Shown piece by piece: positions 10,205-18,670 of a stretch of DNA of 64,000 nt. Source of the stretch: Bryobacter aggregatus MPL3 (GTDB lineage: Bacteria > Acidobacteriota > Terriglobia > Bryobacterales > Bryobacteraceae). Every line of letters starts with the position of its first letter. The first letter of the stretch is position 1. The DNA lies in contig NZ_JNIF01000003.1 of NCBI RefSeq assembly GCF_000702445.1, positions 1,550,001-1,614,000 of the forward strand, read 5' to 3'. Made by a program: the position numbers and the translations under genes. The notes beneath the pieces were generated by a model. That model was not told the DNA's origin, did no database searches, and was given only the letters and a program-made list of their open reading frames with translations.

Positions 10205-11352
10205 TCCAGCCGCTTGTGGAAGCGCAAGACGCTTAAGCCGAGAATGCTGGTGCCGAGAATCGCGAGCATCAGAATCTGCGGCCAAAGCACCTCGAGACCA
10301 ACGCCTTTGAGGAAGATGCCGCGCACCACCTCCATGAAGTAGCGCATCGGGTTGATGTAGGTGATCCACTGCACCACCTGCGGCATGTTGCGAATGGGAA
10401 AGCTGAAGCCGCTCAGCATGAAGGCCGGCTGGAACACAAACAGCGTCGTCATCATCGCCTGCTGGTGCGTGTCCGAGATGGTGGAGATGAACAAACCCAT
10501 CCCCAGCGTGCACTCGATGAAGAAGATGCTCGAGAACACCAACAGCAGCGGGCTGCCATGCAAGGGCACTTGAAACACTAACAAGGCAACAACCGTCACC
10601 AGCACCAGTTGCACCAGACCGATGGCGGCAAAAGGCAGAGTCTTTCCGATGATCAACTCAATGGGCCGGATCGGTGTCACCATCAACTGCTCCATGGTGC
10701 CCACTTCTTTTTCGCCCACAATCGCCATTGAGGTGAGGGTTAGCGTCACCAGCATGATGATGTTCACCAGCACGCCCGGCACAAAGTAGTTGCGGCTTTT
10801 CAGTTCCGGGTTGAACCACACCCGCGGCTCGGCCACCAGATTCGGCAAGGCGGCGCGCAAGGGCCCATCGACGGCGCGGCCCACCATCTTCTGCCGTTGC
10901 AGCTCTACCAACTTCTTCGCGGAGAAACGGCTGATCACCTCCGTGCATTGTGCCGACACTAGATTCGCCGTATTCGAGTTCGACCCATCGACCAGCACCT
11001 GCACCGCAGCCGCACGGCCGCGCGCCAGATCGGCGGCAAAGCCCGGCTGGATGCGCACCACGCCATCCACCATGCTCGAATCAAGAACATGCTGCGTGTC
11101 CTCTTCATGCGCCACCTGGCGGACCACCGTGAAGCGCCCTGAGCCGGTAAACTCATCGAGCAGCTCGCGCGATTCCACCGTATTGTCCTGATCCATCCAG
11201 GCGAGCTTGGCGTGCTCGACATCGAGATTGACTGCAAAGCCGAAGATCAGCAACTGCATCAAGGGCGGCATGATCAGCATCGCGCGCATGCGCGGTTCCC
11301 GCAGCGTTTGCCGCAGTTCTTTCCGAATCATTTCCCGAATTCGTTCCCACAT
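10201..11352 (-). CDS. ABC-2 type permease (YbhR/YhhJ-like)
   Basis: Inner-membrane subunit of an ABC-2 exporter, 383 residues from the chosen start. An N-terminal helix after MWERIREMIRKEL, a large periplasmic domain (about 50-190) and five C-terminal helices with the conserved EKEVGTMEQLMVTPIRP segment are typical of the YhhJ/YbhR/YbhS family. The reading frame extends 17 codons further upstream, but the ATG at 11352 lies 1 bp after the stop of the preceding permease and gives the usual family N-terminus. It is the last gene of the seven-gene export operon, and its TAA overlaps the stop of the convergent M1-like gene. Confidence 0.92.
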   Translation of the reverse strand: MWERIREMIRKELRQTLREPRMRAMLIMPPLMQLLIFGFAVNLDVEHAKLAWMDQDNTVESRELLDEFTGSGRFTVVRQVAHEEDTQHVLDSSMVDGVVRIQPGFAADLARGRAAAVQVLVDGSNSNTANLVSAQCTEVISRFSAKKLVELQRQKMVGRAVDGPLRAALPNLVAEPRVWFNPELKSRNYFVPGVLVNIIMLVTLTLTSMAIVGEKEVGTMEQLMVTPIRPIELIIGKTLPFAAIGLVQLVLVTVVALLVFQVPLHGSPLLLVFSSIFFIECTLGMGLFISTISDTHQQAMMTTLFVFQPAFMLSGFSFPIRNMPQVVQWITYINPMRYFMEVVRGIFLKGVGLEVLWPQILMLAILGTSILGLSVLRFHKRLD

Positions 11353-11353
11353 C

Positions 11354-12484
11354 TCAAGCCACCTTCGCCCGCATCTTGCGCACCGCAAACACGAAGACAA
11401 CAATGCTGTAGATCGCCAGCGCCATCATTTCCTGCCACAGAATCTGCACACCGACACCCTTCAGAAAGATGCCTTTCAAAATCGTCACAAAGTAGCGGGC
11501 GGGGAAGATATGCGAGATGATCTGGATCACGCGCGGCATCGTATCGATCGAGTAAATAAAGCCGCTCAACAAGAAGGCGGGCAGGAAGCTCGACAGCATG
11601 CTCACCTGATAAGCCACCACCTGCTGCCGTGTCACCGTCGAAAGCATGATGCCCCAGCACAGCGCGCCAAAGCAAAAGATCCCGGAGGAAACGATCAGCA
11701 GCACCGCACTACCGCGCAGCGGCACGTCGAACAGAAAGACACCGGTCAGAATGCTGATCACCATGTCCACCATGCCAATCGCGAAATAGGCCGCCAGCTT
11801 GCCCAGCAGGAATTCCACCGGCCGCAACGGGGTCGACAGCAACTGCTCCATCGTGCCGTTCTCCCACTCCCGCGCCACGCACAGGCTGGTGAGCACCGCG
11901 GCAATGATCATGAGGATGACGGCGATCAAGCCGGGCACGATGTAGTTGCGGCTCTTCAGATCGCTGTTGAAAATCACTCGAATCCGCGCGTCAATCCCCT
12001 TCGCCTTCGGAGCGCCCAAACGCTCCTGTCCCTCCACCCGAAGCTGCGCGCCGTAGAGCGCTACCAGGCTGGTGGCATAGCCCAGCGCGATGCTGGCCGT
12101 GTTTGAATCGCTGCCATCGAGCACCAGTTGCACCTTCGCTTCGCGGCCCGCCTTCAGGTCGTCGCCGAAGCCAGGATTGATCAGCACCCCCACCAGTGCC
12201 GTGCCACGATCGATGCTGCGATTCATGTCTGCCGGCGTCGCAACGTCAGCCACAATCCGAAAGTAGCGGCTACCGCGAAACTGCTCGATCAGATCGCGAC
12301 TGGCGGAACTGCGGTCCAGGTCATAAACCGCCGTCGGCACCTGATCGACATCGAGACTCAGCGCATAGCCAAAGAGCAGAAGCAGCAGTAGCGGAATCGC
12401 GAGCGCCATATACAAGCTGCGTGGATCCCGCACGATATGCAGAAACTCCTTGCGCGTGATGGCCCACCAGCGTCGAAAACTCAT
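11354..12484 (-). CDS. ABC-2 type permease (YbhS-like)
   Basis: Second membrane subunit of the same exporter, 376 residues. Topology is one N-terminal helix, a periplasmic domain and five C-terminal helices, with the motif REWENGTMEQLLSTPLRP matching its neighbour's EKEVGTMEQLMVTPIRP. The two permeases look like paralogues that form a heterodimer. The start overlaps the stop of the ATPase gene upstream in an ATGA, which implies translational coupling. The transported compound is unknown; the E. coli YbhFSR system has been associated with drug and cation efflux. Confidence 0.93.
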   Translation of the reverse strand: MSFRRWWAITRKEFLHIVRDPRSLYMALAIPLLLLLLFGYALSLDVDQVPTAVYDLDRSSASRDLIEQFRGSRYFRIVADVATPADMNRSIDRGTALVGVLINPGFGDDLKAGREAKVQLVLDGSDSNTASIALGYATSLVALYGAQLRVEGQERLGAPKAKGIDARIRVIFNSDLKSRNYIVPGLIAVILMIIAAVLTSLCVAREWENGTMEQLLSTPLRPVEFLLGKLAAYFAIGMVDMVISILTGVFLFDVPLRGSAVLLIVSSGIFCFGALCWGIMLSTVTRQQVVAYQVSMLSSFLPAFLLSGFIYSIDTMPRVIQIISHIFPARYFVTILKGIFLKGVGVQILWQEMMALAIYSIVVFVFAVRKMRAKVA

Positions 12485-13221
12485 GCGGCAGCGTCCTCAC
12501 GCTCGATGCTCTCGATGAACACCTCTTCCATACTCTGCTTGCCCAGATTCGCTTTCAGCTCGGCCGGCGTACCCAGCTCCACCATCTTGCCCTTGTACAG
12601 CAGCGCCACGCGATGGCAGTACTCGGCCTCATCCATATAGTGCGTCGTGACAAACACGGTTTGCCCCGCTTCGCTCAACTGGTAGATCAGATCCCAGAAG
12701 CTCCGCCGCGCAATCGGATCGACACCGCTGGTGGGCTCATCGAGAAACACAATCGGCGGCTCATGCAAGATCGCGCAGCCCAGCGCCAGCCGCTGTTTCA
12801 GCCCGCCGGGCAAGGTTCGGGTCATCGAATCTTCGCGGCCCTCAAGACCCGAAATCTCAATGGCATAACGCTTGCGGGCCTCTCGCTTGTCGCGGGGTAC
12901 GCCATAGATGCCGCTGAAGAAATCGATGTTCTCCTCCACCTTCAAGTCGTCATACAGCGAGAACTTCTGCGACATGTAACCGATACTCGCGCGCACCTTC
13001 TCTGGTTCCTTCGCCACATCGAAACCGGCCACCATTGCCTTGCCACTGCTGGGAGCAAGCAAGCCGCACAGGATACGGATCGTCGTCGATTTGCCCGCGC
13101 CATTGGGTCCGAGAAAACCAAAGATCTCTCCCTTGGCCACCCGCAGACTCACATGGTCGACGGCCACAAAGTCGCCAAAGCGCTTGGTCAGGTCGGTCAG
13201 AATGACAGTGTCTTCGCTCAT
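12481..13221 (-). CDS. ABC transporter ATP-binding protein (second ATPase of the exporter)
   Basis: Cytoplasmic ATPase of 246 residues. Walker A GPNGAGKST, a Q-loop (YMSQKFSLYDDLKVEEN) and Walker B IVFLDEPTSGVD are present. The signature reads LPGGLKQR instead of LSGG, a variation seen in several ABC-2 ATPases. In E. coli the equivalent YbhF carries two ATPase modules in one chain; here they are two separate genes joined by an ATGA overlap. It pairs with the permeases immediately downstream. Confidence 0.93.
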   Translation of the reverse strand: MSEDTVILTDLTKRFGDFVAVDHVSLRVAKGEIFGFLGPNGAGKSTTIRILCGLLAPSSGKAMVAGFDVAKEPEKVRASIGYMSQKFSLYDDLKVEENIDFFSGIYGVPRDKREARKRYAIEISGLEGREDSMTRTLPGGLKQRLALGCAILHEPPIVFLDEPTSGVDPIARRSFWDLIYQLSEAGQTVFVTTHYMDEAEYCHRVALLYKGKMVELGTPAELKANLGKQSMEEVFIESIEREDAAA

Positions 13222-14135
13222 GCTGCCAGCTTCCGGTTGATGCGCCGCACTTCGGCAATCAGTACGTCTTCAAGGGTCGGCGTAATCCGCTCCGCATCGA
13301 CGTCCATGTCTCCCAGCACCTCAAAGATCGAGGTATCAGGAGCGAGATAGAGATGGAGTTCGGTACCGCTCAGTTCCACATCGATCACCCCGTTGCGCGC
13401 CGCAAAGATCTGCTTGTTGGCGCGCAGGTTGCCCCCACGCACCGCATACACTTTCTCCGGCAGCGAGGCTTTGAGCTCCGCCGGGCTGCCCATCAGCACC
13501 AGCTTGCCACGGTCGAGCATCCCGATACGATGGCAGCGCTCCGCTTCATCAAGATAGGCCGTCGTCACCACCACGGTCAGCCCGTCTTTCACCAGATCAT
13601 CGAGAATCAGCCAGAAGTCCCGGCGCGACACCGGATCGACGCCATTGGTTGGCTCATCGAGAAACAGAATCTGCGGCTTGTGCAACAGCGTGCACATCAG
13701 CGACAGCTTCTGCTTCATGCCGCCGGACAGCTTTGCCGCCGGGCGGGACCGGAAAGGTTCCATCCGCGTCATCTGCAGCAGCTTCAACTTCAGATCCTCA
13801 CGTGCCTGTCCGGTCACATCGAACAGATCGCCGTAAAAGTCGAGGTTCTCCTCCACCGTCAGGTCGCCATAGAGTCCGAACTTCTGCGCCATGTAGCCGA
13901 TCGCGTCCTTCACATGGTCAAGTTGCTTCTGCACAGCAAAACCGGCCACCGTCGCCTCGCCGGCATCAGGATCGATCAAGCCGCACAGCATCCGCAGCGT
14001 CGTCGTCTTGCCTGCGCCATCGGGCCCAACCAAGCCAAACACTTCGCCGCTTGCGACAGAAAAACTCAAATCGCGCACGGCCTCGATCGTGCCAAAGCGG
14101 CGCGACAATCCCCGGGCCTCCACTGCGTTGCTCAT
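13218..14135 (-). CDS. ABC transporter ATP-binding protein (first ATPase of the exporter)
   Basis: ATPase of 305 residues with Walker A GPDGAGKTT, Q-loop YMAQKFGLYGDLTVEEN, a canonical LSGGMKQK signature and Walker B ILFLDEPTNGVD. A C-terminal extension of about 85 residues after the NBD is like that of YbhF/CcmA-type subunits. It corresponds to the N-terminal half of YbhF. Its ATG follows the adaptor gene stop with no gap, and it overlaps the second ATPase by 4 bp. Confidence 0.93.
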   Translation of the reverse strand: MSNAVEARGLSRRFGTIEAVRDLSFSVASGEVFGLVGPDGAGKTTTLRMLCGLIDPDAGEATVAGFAVQKQLDHVKDAIGYMAQKFGLYGDLTVEENLDFYGDLFDVTGQAREDLKLKLLQMTRMEPFRSRPAAKLSGGMKQKLSLMCTLLHKPQILFLDEPTNGVDPVSRRDFWLILDDLVKDGLTVVVTTAYLDEAERCHRIGMLDRGKLVLMGSPAELKASLPEKVYAVRGGNLRANKQIFAARNGVIDVELSGTELHLYLAPDTSIFEVLGDMDVDAERITPTLEDVLIAEVRRINRKLAA

Positions 14136-15305
14136 CTACTTCAGTTGGATCTCCGCATCCACCGGCATATTCAGCTTCAGTTCCCGTTGCGAGTTTTCGA
14201 TGTCCACCTTGATGCGGTAAACGAGCTTCACGCGCTCTTCATTGGTCTGGATCTGCTTCGGCGTAAACTCCGCTTCGCTCGCAATGAAGCTGATCTTTCC
14301 GTTGTAGATTTTGTTTGGATAGGAATCGGAGCGCACCCGCACCGGCATCCCCAACTGGATGCGGCCCAGCTTTGCCTGGGGAATGTAGCCGCGGAGCCAG
14401 GGCTTGTCGATCTCCCCGATCGTCACCACCGGTGTGCCCGCCGCTAGCACCTCGCCCGGGTCGGCGCTCTTCACCAGCACCACTCCGTCGGCCGGAGAGA
14501 AGATCGTCGTATCATCCAGTTGCGAATCGATCACGCTGACGCTCGCCCGCGCCCGCACCAGATCCGCCCGCCGTGCGCCCAGATCTTCTTCCTGGCGCAG
14601 GATCTCCAGCTTCTGCGCCTCCGTCATCCGGATGGCCGCATCAGCCCGGGCCACCGCCGCGCGTGCCGATTCGATGTCCGTCTTGCGCGGCCCTTCGAGA
14701 ATCAGGCCCAACCGCTGCTCCGCGTTCTGCACTTGCGCCACGGTTGATTCAAAGCGCGAGCGGAACTGATCGAATTGCGACTGGCTGATGTCTTCTTTCT
14801 CGATCAGCTTCTGCGCCCGTTCGTAGTCGCGCTGCGCTTGGTCGCGCGCCACCTTCGCATCGTTCAGCACTGCACGCGCCGAGGCGATATCCTGCGGCCG
14901 CGAACCATCGAGCAACTCCTGCAACTTTGCTTGGGCCTGCCGCAGTTCGGCACGCCGCAAACCGAGCTCGCTCTCCATCGACGCCCGCTGGTACTCGATG
15001 CCGGTGTGAAGCTGTTTCAGATTCGATTCCGCCACACCGATGCCAGCATGGTCGCGGGTGCGCATGCGCGTCATCTGTTCCCGGTCCAGCCGCGCAATCA
15101 GCATTCCCTGCTTGACGTTGTCTCCCTCATCGACGGTCAATTCGATGAGCTTACCCGCGGTCTTAAAGGACATATCAATCTTGCGGAACTCAATGTTGCC
15201 GCTCAGCCGCAGAATGTTCTCGTCTTCGGGCTTGATCCGGCTCCAGGCAAAATAGCCGCCCACAAGCACAGCCAGCACAATCACAATCGGAATCACACGC
15301 TTCAT
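14136..15305 (-). CDS. HlyD/YbhG-type periplasmic adaptor protein
   Basis: Membrane fusion protein of 389 residues linking the ABC exporter to an outer membrane channel. It has an N-terminal signal anchor (MKRVIPIVIVLAVLVGGYFA), a biotinyl-lipoyl-like half motif (about 40-75), a long coiled-coil hairpin rich in Ala, Arg, Glu and Gln (about 90-260), the second lipoyl half (FSPADGVVLVKSADPGEVL) and a C-terminal beta barrel. It sits between the TolC and ATPase genes with a 4-bp overlap upstream and zero spacing downstream, so stoichiometric production with the exporter is likely. Confidence 0.94.
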   Translation of the reverse strand: MKRVIPIVIVLAVLVGGYFAWSRIKPEDENILRLSGNIEFRKIDMSFKTAGKLIELTVDEGDNVKQGMLIARLDREQMTRMRTRDHAGIGVAESNLKQLHTGIEYQRASMESELGLRRAELRQAQAKLQELLDGSRPQDIASARAVLNDAKVARDQAQRDYERAQKLIEKEDISQSQFDQFRSRFESTVAQVQNAEQRLGLILEGPRKTDIESARAAVARADAAIRMTEAQKLEILRQEEDLGARRADLVRARASVSVIDSQLDDTTIFSPADGVVLVKSADPGEVLAAGTPVVTIGEIDKPWLRGYIPQAKLGRIQLGMPVRVRSDSYPNKIYNGKISFIASEAEFTPKQIQTNEERVKLVYRIKVDIENSQRELKLNMPVDAEIQLK

Positions 15306-16624
15306 TTCTTCACCATCCCGGCCACTGCTTGCTCCATGCTTCCTGTCGCTGCCGCCACATCGATCCGCGCCAGATTGAATAGATACAGCGCGCCCAGATT
15401 GTTATCGCGCGCCCGTGCCAAACGCGTCTGCGCGTCGGTCAACTCAACGCTATTCGCCACTCCCGCCTCCGTGCGCCGCTGCGCCTGCTCCACTTCGTTC
15501 TCGGCCAGTTCCAAGCCCAGCCGGGCTGCTTCAATTTGCGCCCGCGCATTTTTCACATTGTTCAGCGCCACCCGCACTTCGAGCTCAATCTGTTTGCGCA
15601 GGTCTTCCACCCGCAACCGCTCTTGCCGCTCGAGCACGCCGCCCTCGGCAATCCGCGCTTCCCGGCGGCCTCCATCAAAGATCGGGACGCGGACAGCAAC
15701 GCCGACGCTCCGCGTCGGCACCATCGTTGAGCCGTTGCCGATCACACCATAAGCGCCACTGGCCGCAAGCGAAGGCAGGCGCTCGGCCGCAATGCTCTTC
15801 ACATTCCGTTGTGCCACCCCTTGCCTGCGCTGCTGCGCAAGCAGATCTGGACGCTGCTCCAGCGCCGTTTCAACCGCCGCCTCGGCCGTCACTGCCGCAT
15901 CGCTCCCATCGTTCATCCGGTCGGTGAGTTCAATCTCTTGCGCCAAATCGATTCCGATCGCACGCTTCAAGTCGAGGCTCGCTTGTTCGCGGTCATTCTG
16001 GGCGGCAATCAGGCGTTGCTTCTCGTTCTGGAGCTGCACCCGGCTGCGCGTCACCTCGATTCCCGTTCCGGTACCGGCCCGCTTCTGCGATTCCGCCAGT
16101 TGCACAAGGCGCTCGGCCAGATCCACATTTGCCTTTGCCGTATCCACACTGGCTTCCGCCTTCAGTTGGAGAACATAGGCGCGCGCCACTTGTTGGATGG
16201 TCAGCTCTGTCGTGTTCCTCGTCTCCGCCCGGGCCACCTCGCGCTGCAGCTTCGACGCCCGGTAGCGTTCGATCGCGGAGAGATCGAGAATGCTCTGCGT
16301 TGCCGACACGCGATAATCCACCACCGTAAAAGGTCCAACAAAGGTCGGAATCGTAAACGGCAGAACGCTCGTCAACTGAAATCCGAAGGCGGCGAGGTTC
16401 TGCGTCTGGCTGGAAGCGGAGATCGAGCCATCGAGATTCGGCAGAAAGGCGCCCAAAGCCTGACGTCGCCGCGCCTCTGCTTGGGCGATCGTTTCGCGCG
16501 TGATCTGCAGGCGCAAATTGCCATTCGGAGCCGTGGCAATTTCAATCGCTTTCGGCAGGCTCAACGGCATCATTGCGGCCGACAGCGGAAGAGCCAGAAG
16601 CCACACCAGTCTTCGCATCTTCAT
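15302..16624 (-). CDS. TolC-family outer membrane efflux protein
   Basis: Outer membrane channel of 440 residues with a signal peptide (MKMRRLVWLLALPLSAA) and the duplicated helical TolC repeat. The two halves are visible as paired regions rich in Ala, Gln, Glu and Arg (about 50-230 and 260-420). It overlaps both TetR and HlyD genes by ATGA. Its presence makes this exporter self-contained, unlike the E. coli ybhGFSR locus, which has no TolC gene of its own. Confidence 0.94.
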   Translation of the reverse strand: MKMRRLVWLLALPLSAAMMPLSLPKAIEIATAPNGNLRLQITRETIAQAEARRRQALGAFLPNLDGSISASSQTQNLAAFGFQLTSVLPFTIPTFVGPFTVVDYRVSATQSILDLSAIERYRASKLQREVARAETRNTTELTIQQVARAYVLQLKAEASVDTAKANVDLAERLVQLAESQKRAGTGTGIEVTRSRVQLQNEKQRLIAAQNDREQASLDLKRAIGIDLAQEIELTDRMNDGSDAAVTAEAAVETALEQRPDLLAQQRRQGVAQRNVKSIAAERLPSLAASGAYGVIGNGSTMVPTRSVGVAVRVPIFDGGRREARIAEGGVLERQERLRVEDLRKQIELEVRVALNNVKNARAQIEAARLGLELAENEVEQAQRRTEAGVANSVELTDAQTRLARARDNNLGALYLFNLARIDVAAATGSMEQAVAGMVKK

Positions 16625-17259
16625 CCCTCCAAACTCGCGGCCATCAGGCCTGCTTTCGCATATTGCTTCAATTGACGGAGTACCTCAGCCCGATCGCCCA
16701 GATTCAGCTGCCCCAAGCTCAAACGGGAGATCTTCTCTTCGGCAGCCAGCGTATGGGCCAGCACGCCGATCGTCAAGGTCATTCTCCACATCGCCTCGAC
16801 AGGTTGTAGATGCGGCAGCGCACGGCCAAAAGCCTGCAGATAGCGGTTTGCCACCTCTGCCATCTCGCTGGACCAGATCTGTTCCACAACCGCATGCGGT
16901 TCCGTGTAGATCCGACCCAGAAACTGCCCGATTGTTACACCGCGCTCCCGCAAAGCCATCGCCGTATCCAACACCGGCCCATAGAAGGCATCGAGCAATT
17001 CGTCCAGGCTATGCTCTCCCGTCTCCAGTTCATTCAGGCGCCGCAGACGCTCCGCATTCATCGGGCGCAGACGCCGTGTGTACACTTGCCGGGTGAGTTC
17101 ATCCTTCGATTGGAAGTGGTAATTCACCGCCGCCAGATTCACTCCCGCCTCTGCGGTGATCTGGCGGAGGGAGGTCGCCGGAATGCCCTGTTGCGCCAAC
17201 AAGCGCTCCGCTGCATCGAGAATCCGCTCCTTCGTTTCTCGAACCTTCGATTCATTCAT
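16621..17259 (-). CDS. TetR/AcrR family transcriptional regulator (CecR-like)
   Basis: Probable local repressor of the export operon, 212 residues. The N-terminal HTH (about 10-58: ILDAAERLLAQQGI through AVNYHFQSKDEL) is a typical TetR DNA-binding domain. The C-terminal half resembles the CecR/YbiH type. It is the first gene of the operon, in the same place as cecR before ybhGFSR in E. coli, which suggests autoregulation plus control of the exporter. No Shine-Dalgarno is visible before the ATG, so translation may begin from a very short leader. Confidence 0.92.
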   Translation of the reverse strand: MNESKVRETKERILDAAERLLAQQGIPATSLRQITAEAGVNLAAVNYHFQSKDELTRQVYTRRLRPMNAERLRRLNELETGEHSLDELLDAFYGPVLDTAMALRERGVTIGQFLGRIYTEPHAVVEQIWSSEMAEVANRYLQAFGRALPHLQPVEAMWRMTLTIGVLAHTLAAEEKISRLSLGQLNLGDRAEVLRQLKQYAKAGLMAASLEG

Positions 17260-17270
17260 ACGTTTGTTTG

Positions 17271-17299
17271 ATATTACACCCAGAAAGATTCAAATGGAA
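17271..17299 (-). promoter_or_regulatory. Possible promoter of the TetR-led export operon
   Basis: On the minus strand a TAATAT (17271-17276) lies 17 bp downstream of TTCCAT (17294-17299), a weak sigma70-like pair. It would start transcription a few bases before the TetR ATG, which fits the absence of a ribosome-binding site there. No convincing TetR operator palindrome was found in the 105-bp divergent gap. Confidence 0.3.
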
Positions 17300-17349
17300 C
17301 CGTGTGGGGCGCCAACCGCGAAGCGTCCGCTCCACAGGTACGTCTAAGC

Positions 17350-17355
17350 AAGGAG
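17350..17355 (+). promoter_or_regulatory. Shine-Dalgarno deciding the TTG start of the lytic transglycosylase
   Basis: AAGGAG lies 9 bp before TTG at 17365. No ATG occurs in that frame near the signal-anchor helix, so this site selects the rare TTG start. Confidence 0.7.
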
Positions 17356-17364
17356 AGAGCCTGA

Positions 17365-18570
17365 TTGCCAGAGACGACAAACCACCGCCGCTTCTCCCCT
17401 GTCTGGGCCTTCATCGCGTTGCTGCTGTTTGCCGCCGGAAGCTGGTTCGCCTGGAGGTGGCGAATCGAGCTTCTCCCGCTCGCTCCTGCGGCGCCTCCGG
17501 CACTGGAGATGGAAGCGAATGGCAAATTTCGCCTGCGATTCCCTGGCTTTGTTTTTGTCACAAAGATTGCATCTTTCCGGGATGAGCTGTTTGCCTACCT
17601 GATGTTCCAACACTATCGCTCCACCGGACCATTGGCCCAAGAGGACTTGGTTCTGCGCTACCACAAGGACGGCGAAGAAGCCCGTTACGAAGTGCTTCTC
17701 GTTCTCTCTGACGACATGATTCCCTCAATCGATCGTGTCGCCCAGTTGGCGGCAGCTTCCAGCCGGGATCGTTTCGAAGGCATCGAGTGGAATCTGATTC
17801 CGGTCTCGCAGTTGGAGATCGATCGCAAGCAGACCCATCTCTTTGAATCTGCCTATAACCTTCCCGTTCGCAAGAAGATGGAAGACCTCTCGACAACAGA
17901 ACTCCGCTCGCTGGCCCAACGCTTCATTCGATTCAAATCCACTACTGACCCGAGGATCCGCAAGGGTCTCGAACCTGTACCGCAGGTGCTCTCCCCCTCA
18001 GATGCACACCGCATCGCCGAAGACATCATTTTGGTGGCGGATTTCTATCACCTGCCTCTCGAGTTTTTCCTCGGCATCGGCGCCATCGAGAACAACTATA
18101 TGAATGTGCGCGGAGACCTGCAGCACAGCATCTGGAAGCGGCAAGCCGCCGAAGACGACATCGTGCTCGAACGCCGTAACGGACGGGTTCGTGTCCTCAA
18201 CGATTCTGCCGGAGTCTGGCAGATCACACGCCAGACGCTGCGGCAGGTTCATAAACACTATCTGGCAGACAAGCGGGATTACACCAAGCTGCCCGCCCGC
18301 CTGCGTCCACCCCGCCAACTGAAAATGAAGAACCTCGATCCGGAGATTCTGACCACCTATGCCGGCCTCCTGTTTCGTACGCTGCTCGACCACTTCAAGG
18401 GCAATGTCACGCTTGCTGTCGGAGCCTACAATGGCGGCCCCGGCAAACCCAATATGCGTTATGAGGAAGGCGTCCGCTCGGCAGCACTCCATGCGCGGGA
18501 CATCATCGAGAAGGCTGCAGTCTTGAATGGACTCTCCGTGATGAACACACCGTGGATCACTTCCCGCTAG
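17365..18570 (+). CDS. Membrane-anchored lytic transglycosylase (SLT domain)
   Basis: Peptidoglycan lytic transglycosylase of 401 residues, probably anchored in the inner membrane and facing the periplasm. It starts at TTG with a strong AAGGAG. An N-terminal hydrophobic helix (about 13-31) precedes a divergent middle region (about 50-200) and a C-terminal SLT-type lysozyme-like domain. The likely catalytic glutamate is E242 in FFLGIGAIENNYMNV, and the conserved AYNxGPG motif is at 354-360 (AYNGGPG). It is divergent from the TetR operon and is followed by other probable cell-wall-acting proteins. Confidence 0.85.
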   Translation: MPETTNHRRFSPVWAFIALLLFAAGSWFAWRWRIELLPLAPAAPPALEMEANGKFRLRFPGFVFVTKIASFRDELFAYLMFQHYRSTGPLAQEDLVLRYHKDGEEARYEVLLVLSDDMIPSIDRVAQLAAASSRDRFEGIEWNLIPVSQLEIDRKQTHLFESAYNLPVRKKMEDLSTTELRSLAQRFIRFKSTTDPRIRKGLEPVPQVLSPSDAHRIAEDIILVADFYHLPLEFFLGIGAIENNYMNVRGDLQHSIWKRQAAEDDIVLERRNGRVRVLNDSAGVWQITRQTLRQVHKHYLADKRDYTKLPARLRPPRQLKMKNLDPEILTTYAGLLFRTLLDHFKGNVTLAVGAYNGGPGKPNMRYEEGVRSAALHARDIIEKAAVLNGLSVMNTPWITSR

Positions 18571-18659
18571 TCCCTTTGGAGATCCGCTTCTACCCATCCA
18601 GCCCAGAAGCAGCCCAAGCTTTTGCGCCCATTTTCCTGTTCTCTTCCGCGTATTGATGC

Positions 18660-18665
18660 GAGGAG
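18660..18665 (+). promoter_or_regulatory. Shine-Dalgarno for the LysM protein
   Basis: GAGGAG lies 5 bp before the ATG at 18671, which favours this start over the upstream in-frame TTG (18653) and ATG (18656). Confidence 0.65.
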
Positions 18666-18670
18666 TACCG

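Noticed and set aside
11207-12106. 299-codon open frame antisense to the two permeases
   Set aside because: Low-complexity His/Arg/Gln composition of an antisense shadow; both permeases are well supported.
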